64,000 nt of DNA from Sceloporus undulatus (GCF_019175285.1 NC_056524.1:13052410-13116409), one strand, 5' to 3'; shown: positions 1-62,220, counted from the stretch's first letter. Notes: generated from the letters alone by a model not told the origin. Program-made: numbers and translations.

Positions 1-1261
1 GACTGTGTGCCTGTGCTATTCTGCCTTCTTTCACATGGCATTGAACTGACAGTGCTCACATGGTAAGCTTGTCACATACAGCTACCACAAAAAGCAAGAA
101 ATAGTTTCTTTCTTGTCATTTTAGATGTCAGACATGCTGTTGGTTTGTCCTTAAAATTTACATGCTAATTCAGATGTTACACTGGGGGATTTTTTAGTAA
201 TAATGATCACACTGGGATGCTAATGTCTACTTGAATGTTTAGAGACCAATGTCTGTCGAAAACTAACGGATATTTGAAGTATTATTTTTTGTTTTTAAAA
301 ATCCAAAGATCTATGGCTCATGTAGCACCTCAGTAACGCTGACATTCAGTCTGGTGAGATGAAAATTAGTTTGATTATAATTCACCATGGGTGAATTTTT
401 GTATTCTGTTAAAATCAGACTGCAGCAGGTTTTCTTTAGAAAGGTTTTGCAAGTTCATCTGAGGATGTGTCAGTGTTCTTTCCTTTGTATATGTGTCTTT
501 AACAATGAACAAGTTATGTTACTTAGGCAGCATACAAGTCCTATAATACTGAAAGGACCCAATCCAGTTGGAAAAAAATGTGCACACAAAACTGAGCTTT
601 CTGCACCATTTCTTGGATTGTAATATCCTGAACATGCCAAATCTTGGAAGCTAAGTAGTTGAAAATATCCCTGCCTACAGGCCACAAAAAAATCATTTTG
701 GGTGATTTTTAAAGGTGGGTAAATAAATCATAAAATTTTCTGAGATAGGGAAGAGCAGCATCCCACTCTTTCCCTTTAGCTGCTGTCACAGGTGGAAAGA
801 TCCCTCTCAGAAGCAGCCATGCTCTCCCACAGTGTGCCACTGGTCACTGTGCCCCCGCACATAAACTTTGCAACAACACTGTGATCTTCGTTCCTAGTGA
901 AATACTGTACAGGAACTGGATTGCTGATAGCAGGACAACCTCTGGTAGTAGCCAAATTTGAAAAACATAGAAGAAGAAGCATGCATGACAGCTTCTAGTA
1001 TAGCTTGTATGCTCCCTCATCGTATCTCCGCTCTTTTCTCCAGACTGTACAAGACAAGTATAAGATAGTAGATTACAAGACTGACTATCAGAGGGTAAGA
1101 GGGAACAGCAGGAGAAGGCTATTGTCTTCATGCTCAGCTAGGAGACATCATGCCCAATCCCAGAGACATCTGGTTGTCCAAAGTACAAAAATAGGATACT
1201 AGACTAGATTGGATTAATGGGTTGATTCAGACTGTATTATGCTCTAGTGATATCTACCCTG
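1..1261. other. Intergenic stretch, nothing recognised
   Basis: AT-rich sequence downstream of ME3. The open frames on both strands are short and featureless. I saw no family repeat or RNA gene. Confidence 0.5.
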
Positions 1262-1455
1262 ACAATGTTTTCAAATGATTGATGGGATTAAGCACAGTGT
1301 TTAACTCTAGATACTTGGATGGGAGACTGCCAATGAATACCAGGTGCCGTAGGATGTATTTCAGAGGAAGGAACTGGCGAAACCACCTCTGAGTATTCCT
1401 TGCCTAAGAAAATCCTATGAAATTCATGGGGTTGCCATAAATCATCAGGAGACTT
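1262..1455 (+). repeat. 5S-rRNA-derived SINE, main part, interrupted by L1
   Basis: ACTTGGATGGGAGACTGCCA followed by an AATACCAGGTGCCGTAGG-like stretch copies the 3' part of vertebrate 5S rRNA. The body then has the CCACCTCTGAGTATTCCTTG block seen in the 30.5-kb copy. It stops at about 1455 where L1 sequence starts; the matching tail resumes at 3481. Confidence 0.8.
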
Positions 1456-3480
1456 TTTTTCTCTTCCAAAATCTCCCGATTATAATTAGTGAAATTCTGT
1501 TCAAACAATGGGAGAGAGATATCTCCAAATTTATATGGAACAGAAAAAAAACCAAAGTTAAAATGAAAATTTTATATGATTCGGTTAATAGAGGGGGATT
1601 GGCATTACCAAATTTGAAATGCTTGTACTTTAGATTGGGTATTGGATTGGATAAGACTAGAAAATAAAAGAAATTTAAATTTGGAAAAGTTCGAATTGAA
1701 ATTTGGCTTACATGGATATTTATTTTATAACAAAATAAAAGTAGATAACAATTTCAACAATCATATTATCAGGAAATCTCTGTTACAAGTTTGGCTAAAT
1801 TATAAGAAAAAATGGTGCCCTAGAATTCCTTTATGGGTGTCGACAAACAAAGCTATGTTCGGTAGAGAGCAATATAAAGAGAATGATTGGGTGACATATA
1901 ATGATATTACAAAATTGGTTTATTATTATTATTATTATTATTGTTATTATTATTAACCTTAATTTATGAAGCGCTGTAAACTTACACAGCGCTGTACATA
2001 CAATCTTTTTAGTTAGACGGATCCCTGCCCTCGGGCTTACAATCTAAAAAGACATGACACAGAAGGAGAAGGGAGTGGTGACGGGAAAGGGTAAGAGGTC
2101 CAGCAGTTCCTCTCTACCTCCAAGGCCTGGACCAAGGCAGATGGACTGGAGGGAGGGCTTGGCTTCATAATGGATGGTTAATGGGAAAAGAATATTGAAA
2201 TCTCAGGAAGAACTTCAATTGGAAAAAATGTATACTAATTGGTTTGCCTATAGACAAATCCGAGAGCGTTTTTTGTTTGATATGAGAGAGGGAGGAATTG
2301 GTGAAGGTGATTTAAAATTAGAAAAGATAATTAAACTACCAGATAAACAAATATCAAATTTATATAAATTAATATTGGAATATAAATTGGAATCGGAAAC
2401 AATAAAAGAATTCATGATTAAATGGGCTAAGGATATAAATGAAACTATACAATTAGATCAGTGGGAAAATCTTTGGGAGGGAAAAATCAAACAGTTGACA
2501 AGTGTGAATGTAAAAGAAAACATATATAAGTCCATGTATAGGTGGTATCTTACCCCATATAGATTAGCAAAAATGTTTACGCAAAACAAAAATCTCTGCT
2601 GGAAATGTAAAAAGGACATAGGTAGTTACCTTCATATGTGGTGGAATTGCCCCATAGCAAAACAATTCTGGAAAAAGATACATATAGAAATGAAGAAAAT
2701 CTTTGGACTGAAAGGAAGACCGACCGTTAAATTCTACCTCCTTAATATGGTTGAATCCCAAAAATATGGGGGGGGGAATAAATGAAAAAGTCTTACTGCT
2801 TGCTTTGACTGCAGCTAGAATGATATTTGCAAAGAATTGGAAGAAAGAATATTGTCCAGGAATTGAGGAATGGAGATGGAAGATGCTAGATCTGTATGAG
2901 ATGGAGAAGTTGACATTTGGTTAAGGATAAACCTTTGGAAGAGTTTTATGAGGAATGAGAAAGCGGGAGAAAATATCTGAGTAATTTAAAAGGAGATAAT
3001 ATGTATACTGTTATAGAAACACAATAGATAGAATTTGAAATTAGATTGATGAATTGTGATAAATAGATGTTTCCTTTTATGGTGTATTTTTAGTTATCTA
3101 TATGACTATGAATATATATAGAGCCATTATAATAACAGTGACTAGATTAGTTATGTTACAGTAGTTAAGATAGATAGAAAAAAATCTAGAATGAGTAAGG
3201 TAATAGGATAACAGGAAAAAGTATTAAACGTTAATATATTTGGATGTGTGGAAAAATATAATTAAGATAATTTGAAGGATTCAATAGATTATAATTATTT
3301 AGAGTTCAGTTTAAAACAAAATTAATAGTGTGACTGAGTGAAGTCAGTATCCTAGGAAGTTACCAAGGAAGTTCAGAGTGTTGATTACAAATCTTTTATA
3401 TGATCTTTTGTTTTTTTATAATGAGAGGATATGACTGTTATACTTTTAAAATATTTAATAAAATAAAAATAAATAAAAAA
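1456..3480 (+). mobile_element. 5'-truncated L1 LINE, ORF2 C-terminal part, broken
   Basis: ORF2-type protein fragments appear in order: FKQWERDISKFIWNRKK and GGLALPNLK near 1490-1620, then the frame at 1642-1917, then 2174-2785 with LCWKCKKDIGSYLHMWWNCP, the zinc-knuckle-like C-terminus of L1 ORF2. A frame change near 1640, an inserted element and later stops break it. It ends in an A-rich tail with AATAAAATAAAAATAAATAA. It inserted into a 5S SINE. Confidence 0.85.
1918..2177 (-). mobile_element. Short (TTA)n-ended retroposon inserted inside the L1
   Basis: About 255 bp beginning with a TTA run (1919-1956), then a GCGCTGTAAACTTACACAGC stretch, separates two adjacent parts of the L1 ORF2 frame. 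The A-rich trinucleotide tail on the minus strand suggests a non-LTR-type insertion in antisense. I do not recognise the family by name. Confidence 0.6.
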
Positions 3481-3545
3481 AGAAATTCATGGGGTCGCCA
3501 TATGTCAACAGATGACTTGAAGGCACATACATACACACGCACAAT
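3481..3545 (+). repeat. 3' tail of the 5S SINE, distal to L1
   Basis: GAAATTCATGGGGTCGCCAT and then ACTTGAAGGCACATACATAC match the SINE tail. The first 35 or so bases repeat 1418-1452 and so look like the L1 target-site duplication. Confidence 0.7.
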
Positions 3546-5247
3546 GTGCATATAGCTATCCTTCTCCATACATATTATCTTCTACTGAATCCAGAAAGCA
3601 GGGTAGATGAGATGCTCTGGACGCTGATTTGCATTAAAAAGAAACACCAGGATAACCCCCCCCCAAAAAAACCCACTAGTCCCTGAGATCACAATTTTAT
3701 GATTATCTGTAATGCTTTCTCATAATGCTTGCCATTATTGTATCCTTGCAAAGAACCCCATAAATGCTGTTGTAAATGCTGGGTGGCAAGTCTGCTGTTA
3801 GATTATGGGTAACATCCTGTCAGTTATGATGTTGTCAGTTATAGACCTAGCCCATGTAACTGTTTTCTATTCACATTTATGGTCATGGTACCATTGCCAA
3901 GATTATAACTGCTAATGTCCCAGCCTCCTCTCACCAGTGAGTTACAGTGCAAGAAGCAGAAATAGGGATCCCTGTGGGATTCTGTTGCAACTGTTTGCTG
4001 GCGGGATGGGGCTGGTCACATCGTCCTGCAGCCCCTCACTCACCAGTATTGCAGAATTCCACTACTTGGTGCAGCTGGCTGCGTTTTAAGGTGGGTTGCA
4101 GGGGTAAGATCAAGGGATGAAGCTTAGTCATGATAGCATAATTATGCCTGTGATTCAGGATAGCTGCCTGTTTTCTGCATTTGTTTTGGAAGCTAAATCT
4201 GAAGAGTAAATGAGCTGTTAAATGTAGAGAAGCAATTGATTTCCCAATATATGCTGCAGCTCCTGTAAAAAGAGGATTAGAGAATGAGCTAAGAGGGGCA
4301 GGTCTACTCTTTTGGCTGTCTCCAGAGTATTCTGGCCCTGAATCCCCCCCCCCCCCCAAATTCACCCCTTACCTGCTCTATTTTGATACTACTTTTCGGC
4401 TTTTACAGCAAAAGACAGGCAGCTGCCTTCCCACATGCTGATGAAGTCAGAACAGGGTGCCCAAGTGCCCAGCCATGCTGTAGATGTTGAGTACTTTGTT
4501 CTAATCTTAGAGTGACTCATGCCCACAATGGTGACACCAGACAGCTTGCAGGGATGGCAACTGAAAAGGCAGCCTCCATCATTATTTAAATGTGGGTTAG
4601 AAGGCAGATGCCTTGAACTGGGTGCAGACATCGTGATGACAGTTTGAACCCAATATGGGGTTTTGGCCACGCATCATGCAAACAGGATGCAGCAAGCCCA
4701 GAATAAATCACTCATGTAGACAAGGCCAAGAATGCATTTACTTTATCTGAGCAGTGGGTAAAAAAAGAAAAAAAATAGCAATTTAAGAAAAGGAAACATC
4801 TCCCAGTGTCCACAAACCCCAACTATGATGGGTTTTGCTTAGAGTTTTGCATTAGGAAGGATGATAGGGTTATCACAGTTTGGTTGGGAACTCCTGGGGT
4901 TTATGTGCAGGGACCAACAGCACACTTTCCATGAACTCTGTGGTGATGCTTAAACTAGGAGAGGAAGCACTCAGGATGGAACCTTCTAGAGCCAACCTAG
5001 GCATGCCCATAGATGTGGTTGGGATGCAAAATGGCTCCTGTTGACTTTGCACTATTTCTAGCTCAGATACGTAAAAATGAAAAAAAAAGGGAGAGAGAAA
5101 GACAGCTGGATAAAGGAAAAATGGGTGCTTCTTCACCCTTCTGTTTATAGCAGATGATTCTGTGCATTCATATCCAAGCTGGTAGAGATGTAACAGTCAC
5201 CAGGTCAGAGTCTTTTTAGGGCCTCCCCACCTCCCCACAAGAGAACA
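3546..5247. other. ME3 3' UTR and downstream flank
   Basis: The 3' UTR starts at 5247 and runs towards lower coordinates. A TATAAA variant poly(A) hexamer is present on the minus strand at 5149-5144, about 100 nt past the stop; no canonical AATAAA was found nearby, so the 3' end is not fixed. A C15 homopolymer lies near 4343-4357. No family repeat was recognised in 3546-5247. Confidence 0.4.
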
Positions 5248-55405
<50,158 letters not shown>

Positions 55406-55416
55406 CTGGAGGGGAA

Positions 55417-55442
55417 ATATATATATATATATATATATATAT
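55417..55442 (+). repeat. (TA)n microsatellite beside the ME3 acceptor
   Basis: About 12 TA units begin 12 bp from the exon border at 55405. Confidence 0.9.
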
Positions 55443-55502
55443 GTTAATGACAGTAAACAGTCTAAAGAGGTGGAATCAGTTTGTGTTTGAAAGAGAGGAA
55501 AG

Positions 55503-55940
55503 AAGCCAATGCGGTGTAATGGTTTAAGTGGTGGACTATGATTCTGGGGGATCAGGGTTAAATTCTTGCTTGGGAATGGAAACTGGGTATCCTTAGGCAA
55601 GTCACACTCACACACTCAGAAAATGGTAATGGCAAACCTCCTCTCAGGAATTCAAAGATATAGCCACGTTAGTCTGGCTCTGTATGCAAAGGGATCTTCA
55701 AGCACCTTTGAGACTAATTGGAAGAAGGAAAGAAGTTGCTTTTGTAAGCTTTTGTAGACATCTGGTACAAAAGCTTAAGTGACCAACTTCTTTCTTTCTC
55801 CCAGTTAATATCAAAGGTGCTACAAGATCCCTTTGCATACTCTTCTGAAGAATTGCCAAGGAACCCCATGATAAATTCACCTTAGGGTTGCCATAAGTCA
55901 GAAATGACAAAGGCACACAACAACAATAACAACATGAACA
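55503..55940 (+). repeat. CORE-type SINE split by an inverted-repeat element
   Basis: SINE head and body 55503-55648, then 55650-55850 (GATATAGCCACGTTAGTCTG; CAAGCACCTTTGAGACTAAT against AATATCAAAGGTGCTACAAG), then the SINE tail 55853-55940 (AATTGCCAAGGAACCCCATG, CCATAAGTCAGAAATGAC). Confidence 0.85.
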
Positions 55941-56710
55941 GAAGACAATTAAAAGTTGCAAAACAGTTGGTGGCAGAGATGATAGAAAACAAAAGGGAAC
56001 AGGTGTACAGAAGAAAAAATAAAGCTGCATAAAATTAAAACACCAGTCAAGCAATTATAAAGAATTAACCTACACAAATAAACATAAATAATTTAATGTT
56101 AGCATAGTGTAGGTACACAGGAATGTCTGAGGGCCTCAATGGCTCATACCTTCAATAGGCTGATCTGTTTGAACATATCTGATTTTCTTAAAAAGATGAG
56201 GTTACTAGACAGCAGGCACATGGGTGGGGTTGGAAAGATGTTTTATTTTACACAGGAGAAACAAATATGTGTGTACTTATGGCCCAAGTGTACTGGCCAA
56301 GCCTGGTCTGCATCTGTAGAATATCAGTGGTTAGGGTGTTGCTGATTTTTTTTAAATGAATGAATGTAATTGTTTCTTGGAGGATGTCTGCTGGTTAGGT
56401 GTGTCTGAACTGAAAGACATGATAGCAGTAGGAGCAATATAGAGCCATGCCTGTCACCTCAGTTTAAAAAATCAAGTTCTCACTCCACCTTGCAGTGCAG
56501 ATCTGGTTTCCACCAAAAACTTCTTGAGGTTCACTGAAATCTATCTGTTGTATTGTGTTATTTCTTTCTTTCTTGCCTTTTGATCAGTTCTGGGGCCTAA
56601 GGCAGCACGCAACATGATTAAAACATAGACTCAGCTAAAGGATATTGTATTTAAACACAACTAAACTAATCATTGCATTAAAAAACTGTCCTAAAATAAT
56701 TTAATTTTCT
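55941..56710. other. ME3 intron, nothing recognised
   Basis: No repeat or exon-like sequence recognised. Confidence 0.4.
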
Positions 56711-56714
56711 TTAA

Positions 56715-56880
56715 AAGTTGTTGTCATTTCTGGTGACCCAAGGTGACCCTATCATGGGGTTTTCTGGGGCTGAGAGTGTGTGACTCATCTGATGTCACCC
56801 AGGAGGTTCCCGACTGAGTAGGGATCGAACCCTGATCTCCAGAGTCATAGTCCAATGCTCAAACTATGACACCACACTCT
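56715..56880 (-). repeat. tRNA-headed CORE-type SINE, antisense
   Basis: GATCGAACCCTGATCTCCAG (reversed B-box) and CTCAAACTATGACACCACAC (reversed head). Confidence 0.8.
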
Positions 56881-56889
56881 TATTTTAAA

Positions 56890-57330
56890 GTACATTGGTA
56901 GCAAAAGAATGCACACACACACACAAATATAAAATATACCCAATTAAACGCTCATTCCTGAGTAGCTAGAATTCCCCCAAACATACCTGATTAAAAGGTT
57001 TTAAATGACTGAAAAGTCTGTTGCTTGCCTGTAGGGAGGTAAACAGTCTATTCTTCCTTGGAGGGTCTACAATGTGGGAGCAGCCACCAAGAAGGCCCTT
57101 TCATGCGTTCTCACCACTTGTGTCAGTGAGAAGGCCTCCTTTGAAGATCTTAAAACCCAGATAACATCATTTATATAGATACATATTGTACATAGAAGAG
57201 GATACAGGATGCATTCTGACAGCCTGGACACAAGTTGTATAGGGCTTTAGAAATCAGAATCGCTGTTTTCAATTGTACCTAGACAAGGAGCAGTGAAGTG
57301 GTTGTAACAAAGAATTTGGATGCTCCCTGT
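56890..57330 (-). mobile_element. L2-like LINE 3' end, antisense, broken
   Basis: GAGCAGCCACCAAGAAGGCC, CTCACCACTTGTGTCAGTGA, AGATCTTAAAACCCAGATAA and GTATAGGGCTTTAGAAATCA follow the layout of the 42.5- and 54.1-kb copies. Confidence 0.65.
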
Positions 57331-57554
57331 AACTAGCCACAGCCAACAATTTGGAAGCAGCATTTGGAACCCACTGAAGTTTCTGGACAGTTTCAAAAGA
57401 CAGCATCATGTAGTGTGTTAGGATGATCTAAAGATAGAGCTGACAGTTCAAATTGTCCCAGGTCCTGAGATTTCCGGACCAAAACCTGAGACCTGGGGAT
57501 GCCTGGTGATTAAATGTTGTGCAGTAAGCATGCTGAATTAAGAACCAACTACAG

Positions 57555-58008
57555 TTGCTTACAGCTTGTTATTCAAATTGGGAAGAGGGGATTAGAGAGA
57601 GAACCATGTCTTATGGGGATCAACTTAGGGAGCTGGGTATGTTTAGCCTGGGGAAGAGAAAGTTAAGAGATGACATTATAGTAATGTTTAAATATTTGAA
57701 GGGATGTAATATTGAGGATGGAGCAAACTTGTTTTCTGCTGCTCCAGAGACTGGACACGGAGCAATGGATTCAAACCACAGGAAAAGAGATTCCACCAAA
57801 ACATTAGGAAGAACCCCCTGACAGTAACAGCTGTTCAAAAGTAGAGTATGCTGCCTTGAAGGGTGGTGGAGTCTCCTCCTTTGGAGGTTTTTGAACAGAG
57901 GCTGGATAGTAATCTGCCAGGAGTGCTTTGATTGAATTTTCCTGCCTGGCAGGGGGTTGGACTGGATGGCCCTTGAGGTCTCTTTCAGCTCTATGATTCT
58001 ATGAACAT
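57555..58008 (+). mobile_element. CR1 LINE 3' end, sense
   Basis: AAATATTTGAAGGGATGTAA, GTTTTCTGCTGCTCCAGAGA, through GCAGGGGGTTGGACTGGATG and ATGATTCTATGA. The frame is open to 57821 and then broken. Confidence 0.9.
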
Positions 58009-58084
58009 ATTTCCCTATTTGAAAGTTAAGACAGAAATCCTACCTAAAGGGCTGTTTCCCAAGTCAAGAAGCCAACTGAAAGTT

Positions 58085-58432
58085 GCAGCAACACTTAGAA
58101 TCATAGAATCATAGAGTTGGAAGAGACCACAAGGGCCATCCTGTCCAACCCCCATGCCATGCAGGAACTCACAATCAAAGCATCTCTGACAGATGGTCAT
58201 CAAGCCTCTGTTTAAAGACCTCTAAGGAGGGAGACTCCACTACACTCTGAGGGAGTGTGTTCCACTGTTGAACAGCCCTTACTGTCAGGAGGTTCTTCCT
58301 AATGTTGAGGTGGAATCTCTTTTCCTGCAGTTTGCCTCCATTGTTCCGGGTCCTGTTCTCTGGAGCAGCAGAAAACAAGCTTGCTCCCTCCTCAATATGA
58401 CATCCCTTCAAATATTTATGAATTAACATGAA
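58085..58432 (-). mobile_element. CR1 LINE 3' end, antisense, ORF C-terminus open
   Basis: The minus frame 58429-58175 reads YLKGCHIEEGASLFSAAPEN, LNIRKNLLTVRAVQQWNTLP and EVFKQRLDDHLSEML-stop, then ends at AGAATCATAGAATCATAGAG. It faces the 57.6-kb copy tail to tail. Confidence 0.92.
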
Positions 58433-58740
58433 TTAAGCCTTGTAGCTTGTAGCAAGCAACTGCTCTCCTAGTTGAGGTGGAGATTTGCACACAGACCTTC
58501 TTCTTGCCTGCAGCTGGGCTCACCAAAACTGTAGAATTTGCATCCTTATCTCCTGCCTGGAGATGATCCATGAAAATTGGTGACTCAGGGCCAGGCCCTG
58601 AGATCTGGCAACCTTATCTAAGGAAGTTGTAACTAAGGCATGCTTCACCATGGCTAAATCAGACATCTCCAGGAATAGAGTGTGATGAATTAAGCAACTG
58701 GCACCATAGCTTTAACTATGCAGATGAACTCCTAGCCACT
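58433..58740. other. ME3 intron, nothing recognised
   Basis: No repeat recognised. Confidence 0.35.
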
Positions 58741-58744
58741 ACTG

Positions 58745-58960
58745 AATGCTTGATTTTTTCCAGGACACATCATGCATTTCAACCATGTGTCCAGGAAGAA
58801 TTTCAAAATGTCCCTCATTTCCAGCATGATTAAAATGCACAAATTTATATTTATGTTAGCATTTTTAAATTTTGTTTTGTAATGTCCTACATCTTTCTTG
58901 AATGGTCTACATTTTGTGGTGCCTTGCCCTCTTTTGTGGTTATGACATCTGGTCATCTTG
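58745..58960 (-). mobile_element. Short inverted-repeat DNA element, antisense copy of 35.2 kb
   Basis: GAATTTCAAAATGTCCCTCA, TTGTAATGTCCTACATCTTT and ACATCTGGTCATC are the reverse of 35172-35393. Confidence 0.75.
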
Positions 58961-59449
58961 AATACAGCCAACCTATGAAGCTTTATCTTGCCTGGATTAA
59001 GCTTTAATTCATTTGTTCTCATCTAGTCCATTATTCTGCTTTACAACTAGAATGAGATTTAGATGGAAAAAAGGAAATACAGTAGAGTGTCATCAGCATA
59101 CTGGTGGCGTTGAACCGCTAAACTCCAGACAATCTCTACCAGAGTTTTTGTGTATATGTTCATTAGCATGGGGTAACCATGAGGGACACCACAGGCCAAT
59201 GGCCACAGGGTTGTTACTATGAGCTTACAAGGCATTGTTCACACATTTATAAGCTGTTCTCTACAGCTGGCTAGGAAACCTGTAATCATAAGGTCGCATT
59301 TGTCCCATGATCTGATTTAATGCATCCTTTGGCCTGATTTGATGAGGCCTATGCAAGAAATCAGTTCAGGCTTCTGACAGAGCATCTCACCAGTTGGGAT
59401 GGGAGGGGGAAAAGAGGGAATGAAAAAGAAAGGCACACTACACTGTTTT

Positions 59450-59645
59450 GTTGTTATTGTTGTGTGCCTTCAAGTAATTTCCTACTTACATCTACCCTAA
59501 GGTGAACCTATCGTGGGTTTTTCTGGGCATAAGAGTGTGTGACTCCCAAGGTCACCCAGTGGGTTTCCATGGCTGAGGTGGAAATCAAACCCTAGTGTTC
59601 AGAGTCATAGCCCAATGTGCAAACCACTACACCATGCTGGCCAAG
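59450..59645 (-). repeat. tRNA-headed CORE-type SINE, antisense
   Basis: TGTTGTTATTGTTGTGTGCC tail, TCCCAAGGTCACCCAGTGGG core and CAAACCACTACACCATGCTG head. Confidence 0.85.
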
Positions 59646-59684
59646 CATATTAGGTCATCCCCTTTCCCATTAAATTCTGCACTA

Positions 59685-59890
59685 CAATGTTATAGCTCCA
59701 TTATTCCACTCTTACTCCTATGGCTGCCTCCTGTGGCATTCTGGGCTTTGTAGTTTTGTGAGGCATAAAAGCTCTCTGGCTAAGAATTCTCAATGTTCCT
59801 CCCTAAACTGCAAATCCTAGGAGTTCTCAAGAGGCAGCCATAGTAGTAAAAGTGGAATAATAATGCTATAACAGTATAGTGCAGTACACC
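59685..59890. mobile_element. Palindromic MITE, second type
   Basis: TTATAGCTCCATTATTCCAC and AAGTGGAATAATAATGCTAT are inverted ends; CTATGGCTGCCTC pairs with GAGGCAGCCATAG. Confidence 0.8.
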
Positions 59891-61200
59891 TTTCTCTGGG
59901 ACAAGAGGTGACCTCATAAGCTTTGGGTTTGCTACCCTTACTTTATAAGCCCCTATGGGTCACTCCCCCCCAGCAAGCCCAAATACCTCTGTTTTCATTT
60001 ATAGTCCGTCTCAAAATGGCCTCACCGCTCTTCCTGTGAGCATTCTGAGAGACAGTACAAAGATAAACAGGACCTGTTTGGGGGTAGTATTGGTTAAGGT
60101 TTATAGTCACAGAGTTAGAAATATGAGGGTTTTTGTTGTTTTTACAAATCTGTAGCCTCATTCATCATCACTGCCCTCCTTATTCTCATGAATTCTGCAG
60201 ATCCTTGCCTCCCATATTTGAAATGATGTATGATTTAACGACGCTTCCATTCAGCAATGTATGAAAAATAACCTCAGAGAAGGTCTTCATGCTTCATTTC
60301 CAGAAAGGAACCTCCCTCCAAACTTCGTGTGCACTGAGACAGGGGTCTCTGGGGGGCTTTTCCAAGCAGCTACTCTGACCACCATTCATTATGTCTGAAG
60401 ATACTCTTTTTGCAATTGCTGTGGCAACTGCATTAAGCCCTGAAATCTACAAACCAAACATTTAGCTCTTTGTGGAAGCTTCTAAGCTAACAAGCACCTC
60501 ACCCAACAAAGAGGGAGTAATGCTGAGCCTTGTTTGAGCCTGCACTTAATTTCCCCAAACCAAGTGTAATTAACCATCCAATGACTCGAAATAAAGGCAG
60601 TGACAAATCACAGGCCTTTACAGATTTGTTTATTGGATGTATATGCAAAGACTCAGCTAATTATTAGAGTTTAGAAAAACCAACTCAAAATATCCAAGAG
60701 TTGTTTTCTTTTTCTTTCTCATTTCTGAAAGCCTTATTTATCAGGAGGAGGAGGAGGGTGGGGATTAAAGACAAGTATGTTAGTATGAAATCCTAACAAT
60801 TTTGCTAAGGGGTTAGATTTATCTTGAAATAGTTCATAAGCAGGAAGAAGAGGACAAACTGCTTTCCTTTGCCAAGAAACATTCTGGAGCTATCAATGCA
60901 TATTTTGAAACGAGCTTCAGAATGAAAGCCAGAAGATGCAGTTTCAATGGCATCCATATGAAACTTTGCTATTGCAACACAATCTACCGGGGGAAGTTAA
61001 AAGATCAGTGCTGCCATGTAGTGTGCCCACCTCAGAAACACAGCGGTGGAGGGAAGGGGGTAAGCATCTAAGATCTCTCATTCAAACTCAGTTTGCAGAT
61101 CTCAGGGCCTGACCTTTCTTCTCTAGTTCTCATGGTGTGGAGAAGCAATCTCCAGGTGAGAGAACTACTTAGATAAATATGCAAGTGTTTGTGTGTATTA
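59891..61200. other. ME3 intron, nothing recognised
   Basis: No family repeat or exon-like sequence recognised; this is one of the longest repeat-poor stretches of the upstream intron. Confidence 0.4.
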
Positions 61201-61204
61201 TATA

Positions 61205-61447
61205 TAGTGGACCCTTGGCATCTGCTGGGGTTTGGTTCCAGAACCCCTCATGAATACCAAAACCCATGGATGCTCAAGTCCCATTAAATACAATGGCATA
61301 GTAAAATGACATCCCTTGTATAAAATGGCAAAATCAAAGTTTGTTTCTGGGGATTAATATATTTTTTTGAATATTTTCAAGCCATGGATGCTTGAATCCA
61401 TGGATAAAGTATCCATGGATATTGGGGGTGGGGTGGGGTGCTGATTG
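61205..61447 (+). mobile_element. Tigger-like MITE
   Basis: AGTGGACCCTTGGCATCTGC, AATACCAAAACCCATGGATG, TATAAAATGGCAAAATCAAA and ATCCATGGATATTGGGGGTG. Confidence 0.85.
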
Positions 61448-61562
61448 TATTCTCATTTGTGAGACTTGGTTCTTTTTTATTTGAGTGGCATACCTGGTGC
61501 AACTGTGGTTGATGATTAAGGTATCATGCTTAATGGTGTGCCCTTGTAACATCACACATGTA

Positions 61563-61700
61563 ACATCAGCATGGTGCAATGGTTTGAATGTTGGACTATG
61601 ACTCTGGAGACAAGGGTCCGAAACCCACTTGGTCAAGTCATAGTCTCTGAGCTTCAAGGAAGTCAAAAGTAAACCTCCTATAAACAAATCTTTGTCTGTC
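61563..61700 (+). repeat. tRNA-headed CORE-type SINE, partial
   Basis: ATCAGCATGGTGCAATGGTT head and TGGACTATGACTCTGGAGAC; truncated near the tail. Confidence 0.75.
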
Positions 61701-61758
61701 CCTTTTCAGAGGGCTCCATCTTTCTCTTCCTCACTAGAATCTAACTCTATAATAAATA

Positions 61759-62220
61759 CTGTATTTTCTGGCGTATAAGACTACTTTTTAACCCAGGAAA
61801 ATCTTCTCAAGTCGGGGGTTGTCTTATACGCCGGGTGTTGTCTTATAGGGCAGGTGCTGAAACTTCCGAGCCAGACTGGAGAATCTGCAGTCACAGCATT
61901 TGGTGGGGGGAGCTCAAAAATGGCCGCATCCCCACCATATGCGACGATCGTATGAAAGCAGCTGCCGCTCTGATAGTCTTGGAGACAGGGAGGACTGGGC
62001 AGGCAGGGAGAGCTGACCAATCCAAGCAGGTTTCCTGCTAAGTACCTGCATGTCATAAGCATCTGAATTAAAATTACCATATTGAAATCAAATCTGATGG
62101 TTTTTTAAATTTTTATTTGGTGTGCGTTGGAAGAGGGATAGTCTTATACGGCGAGTATATCCCAAACTCTTTATTTTAACTGGAAAAGTTGAGGGTCGTC
62201 TTATACGCCGGAAAATACGG
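61759..62220. mobile_element. Inverted-repeat DNA element with TA duplication
   Basis: Ends carry GGCGTATAAGAC and its inverse GTCTTATACGCC, with about 21 of 23 terminal bases matching. TA flanks it at 61757-61758 and 62221-62222. Extra GTCTTAT motifs lie inside at 61821, 61840 and 62141. The centre (61860-62040) is moderately CpG-rich. Confidence 0.85.

Noticed and set aside
2174-2785. 203-codon open frame as a host gene
   Set aside because: It matches L1 ORF2 C-terminal sequence and follows in order from an upstream L1 fragment.
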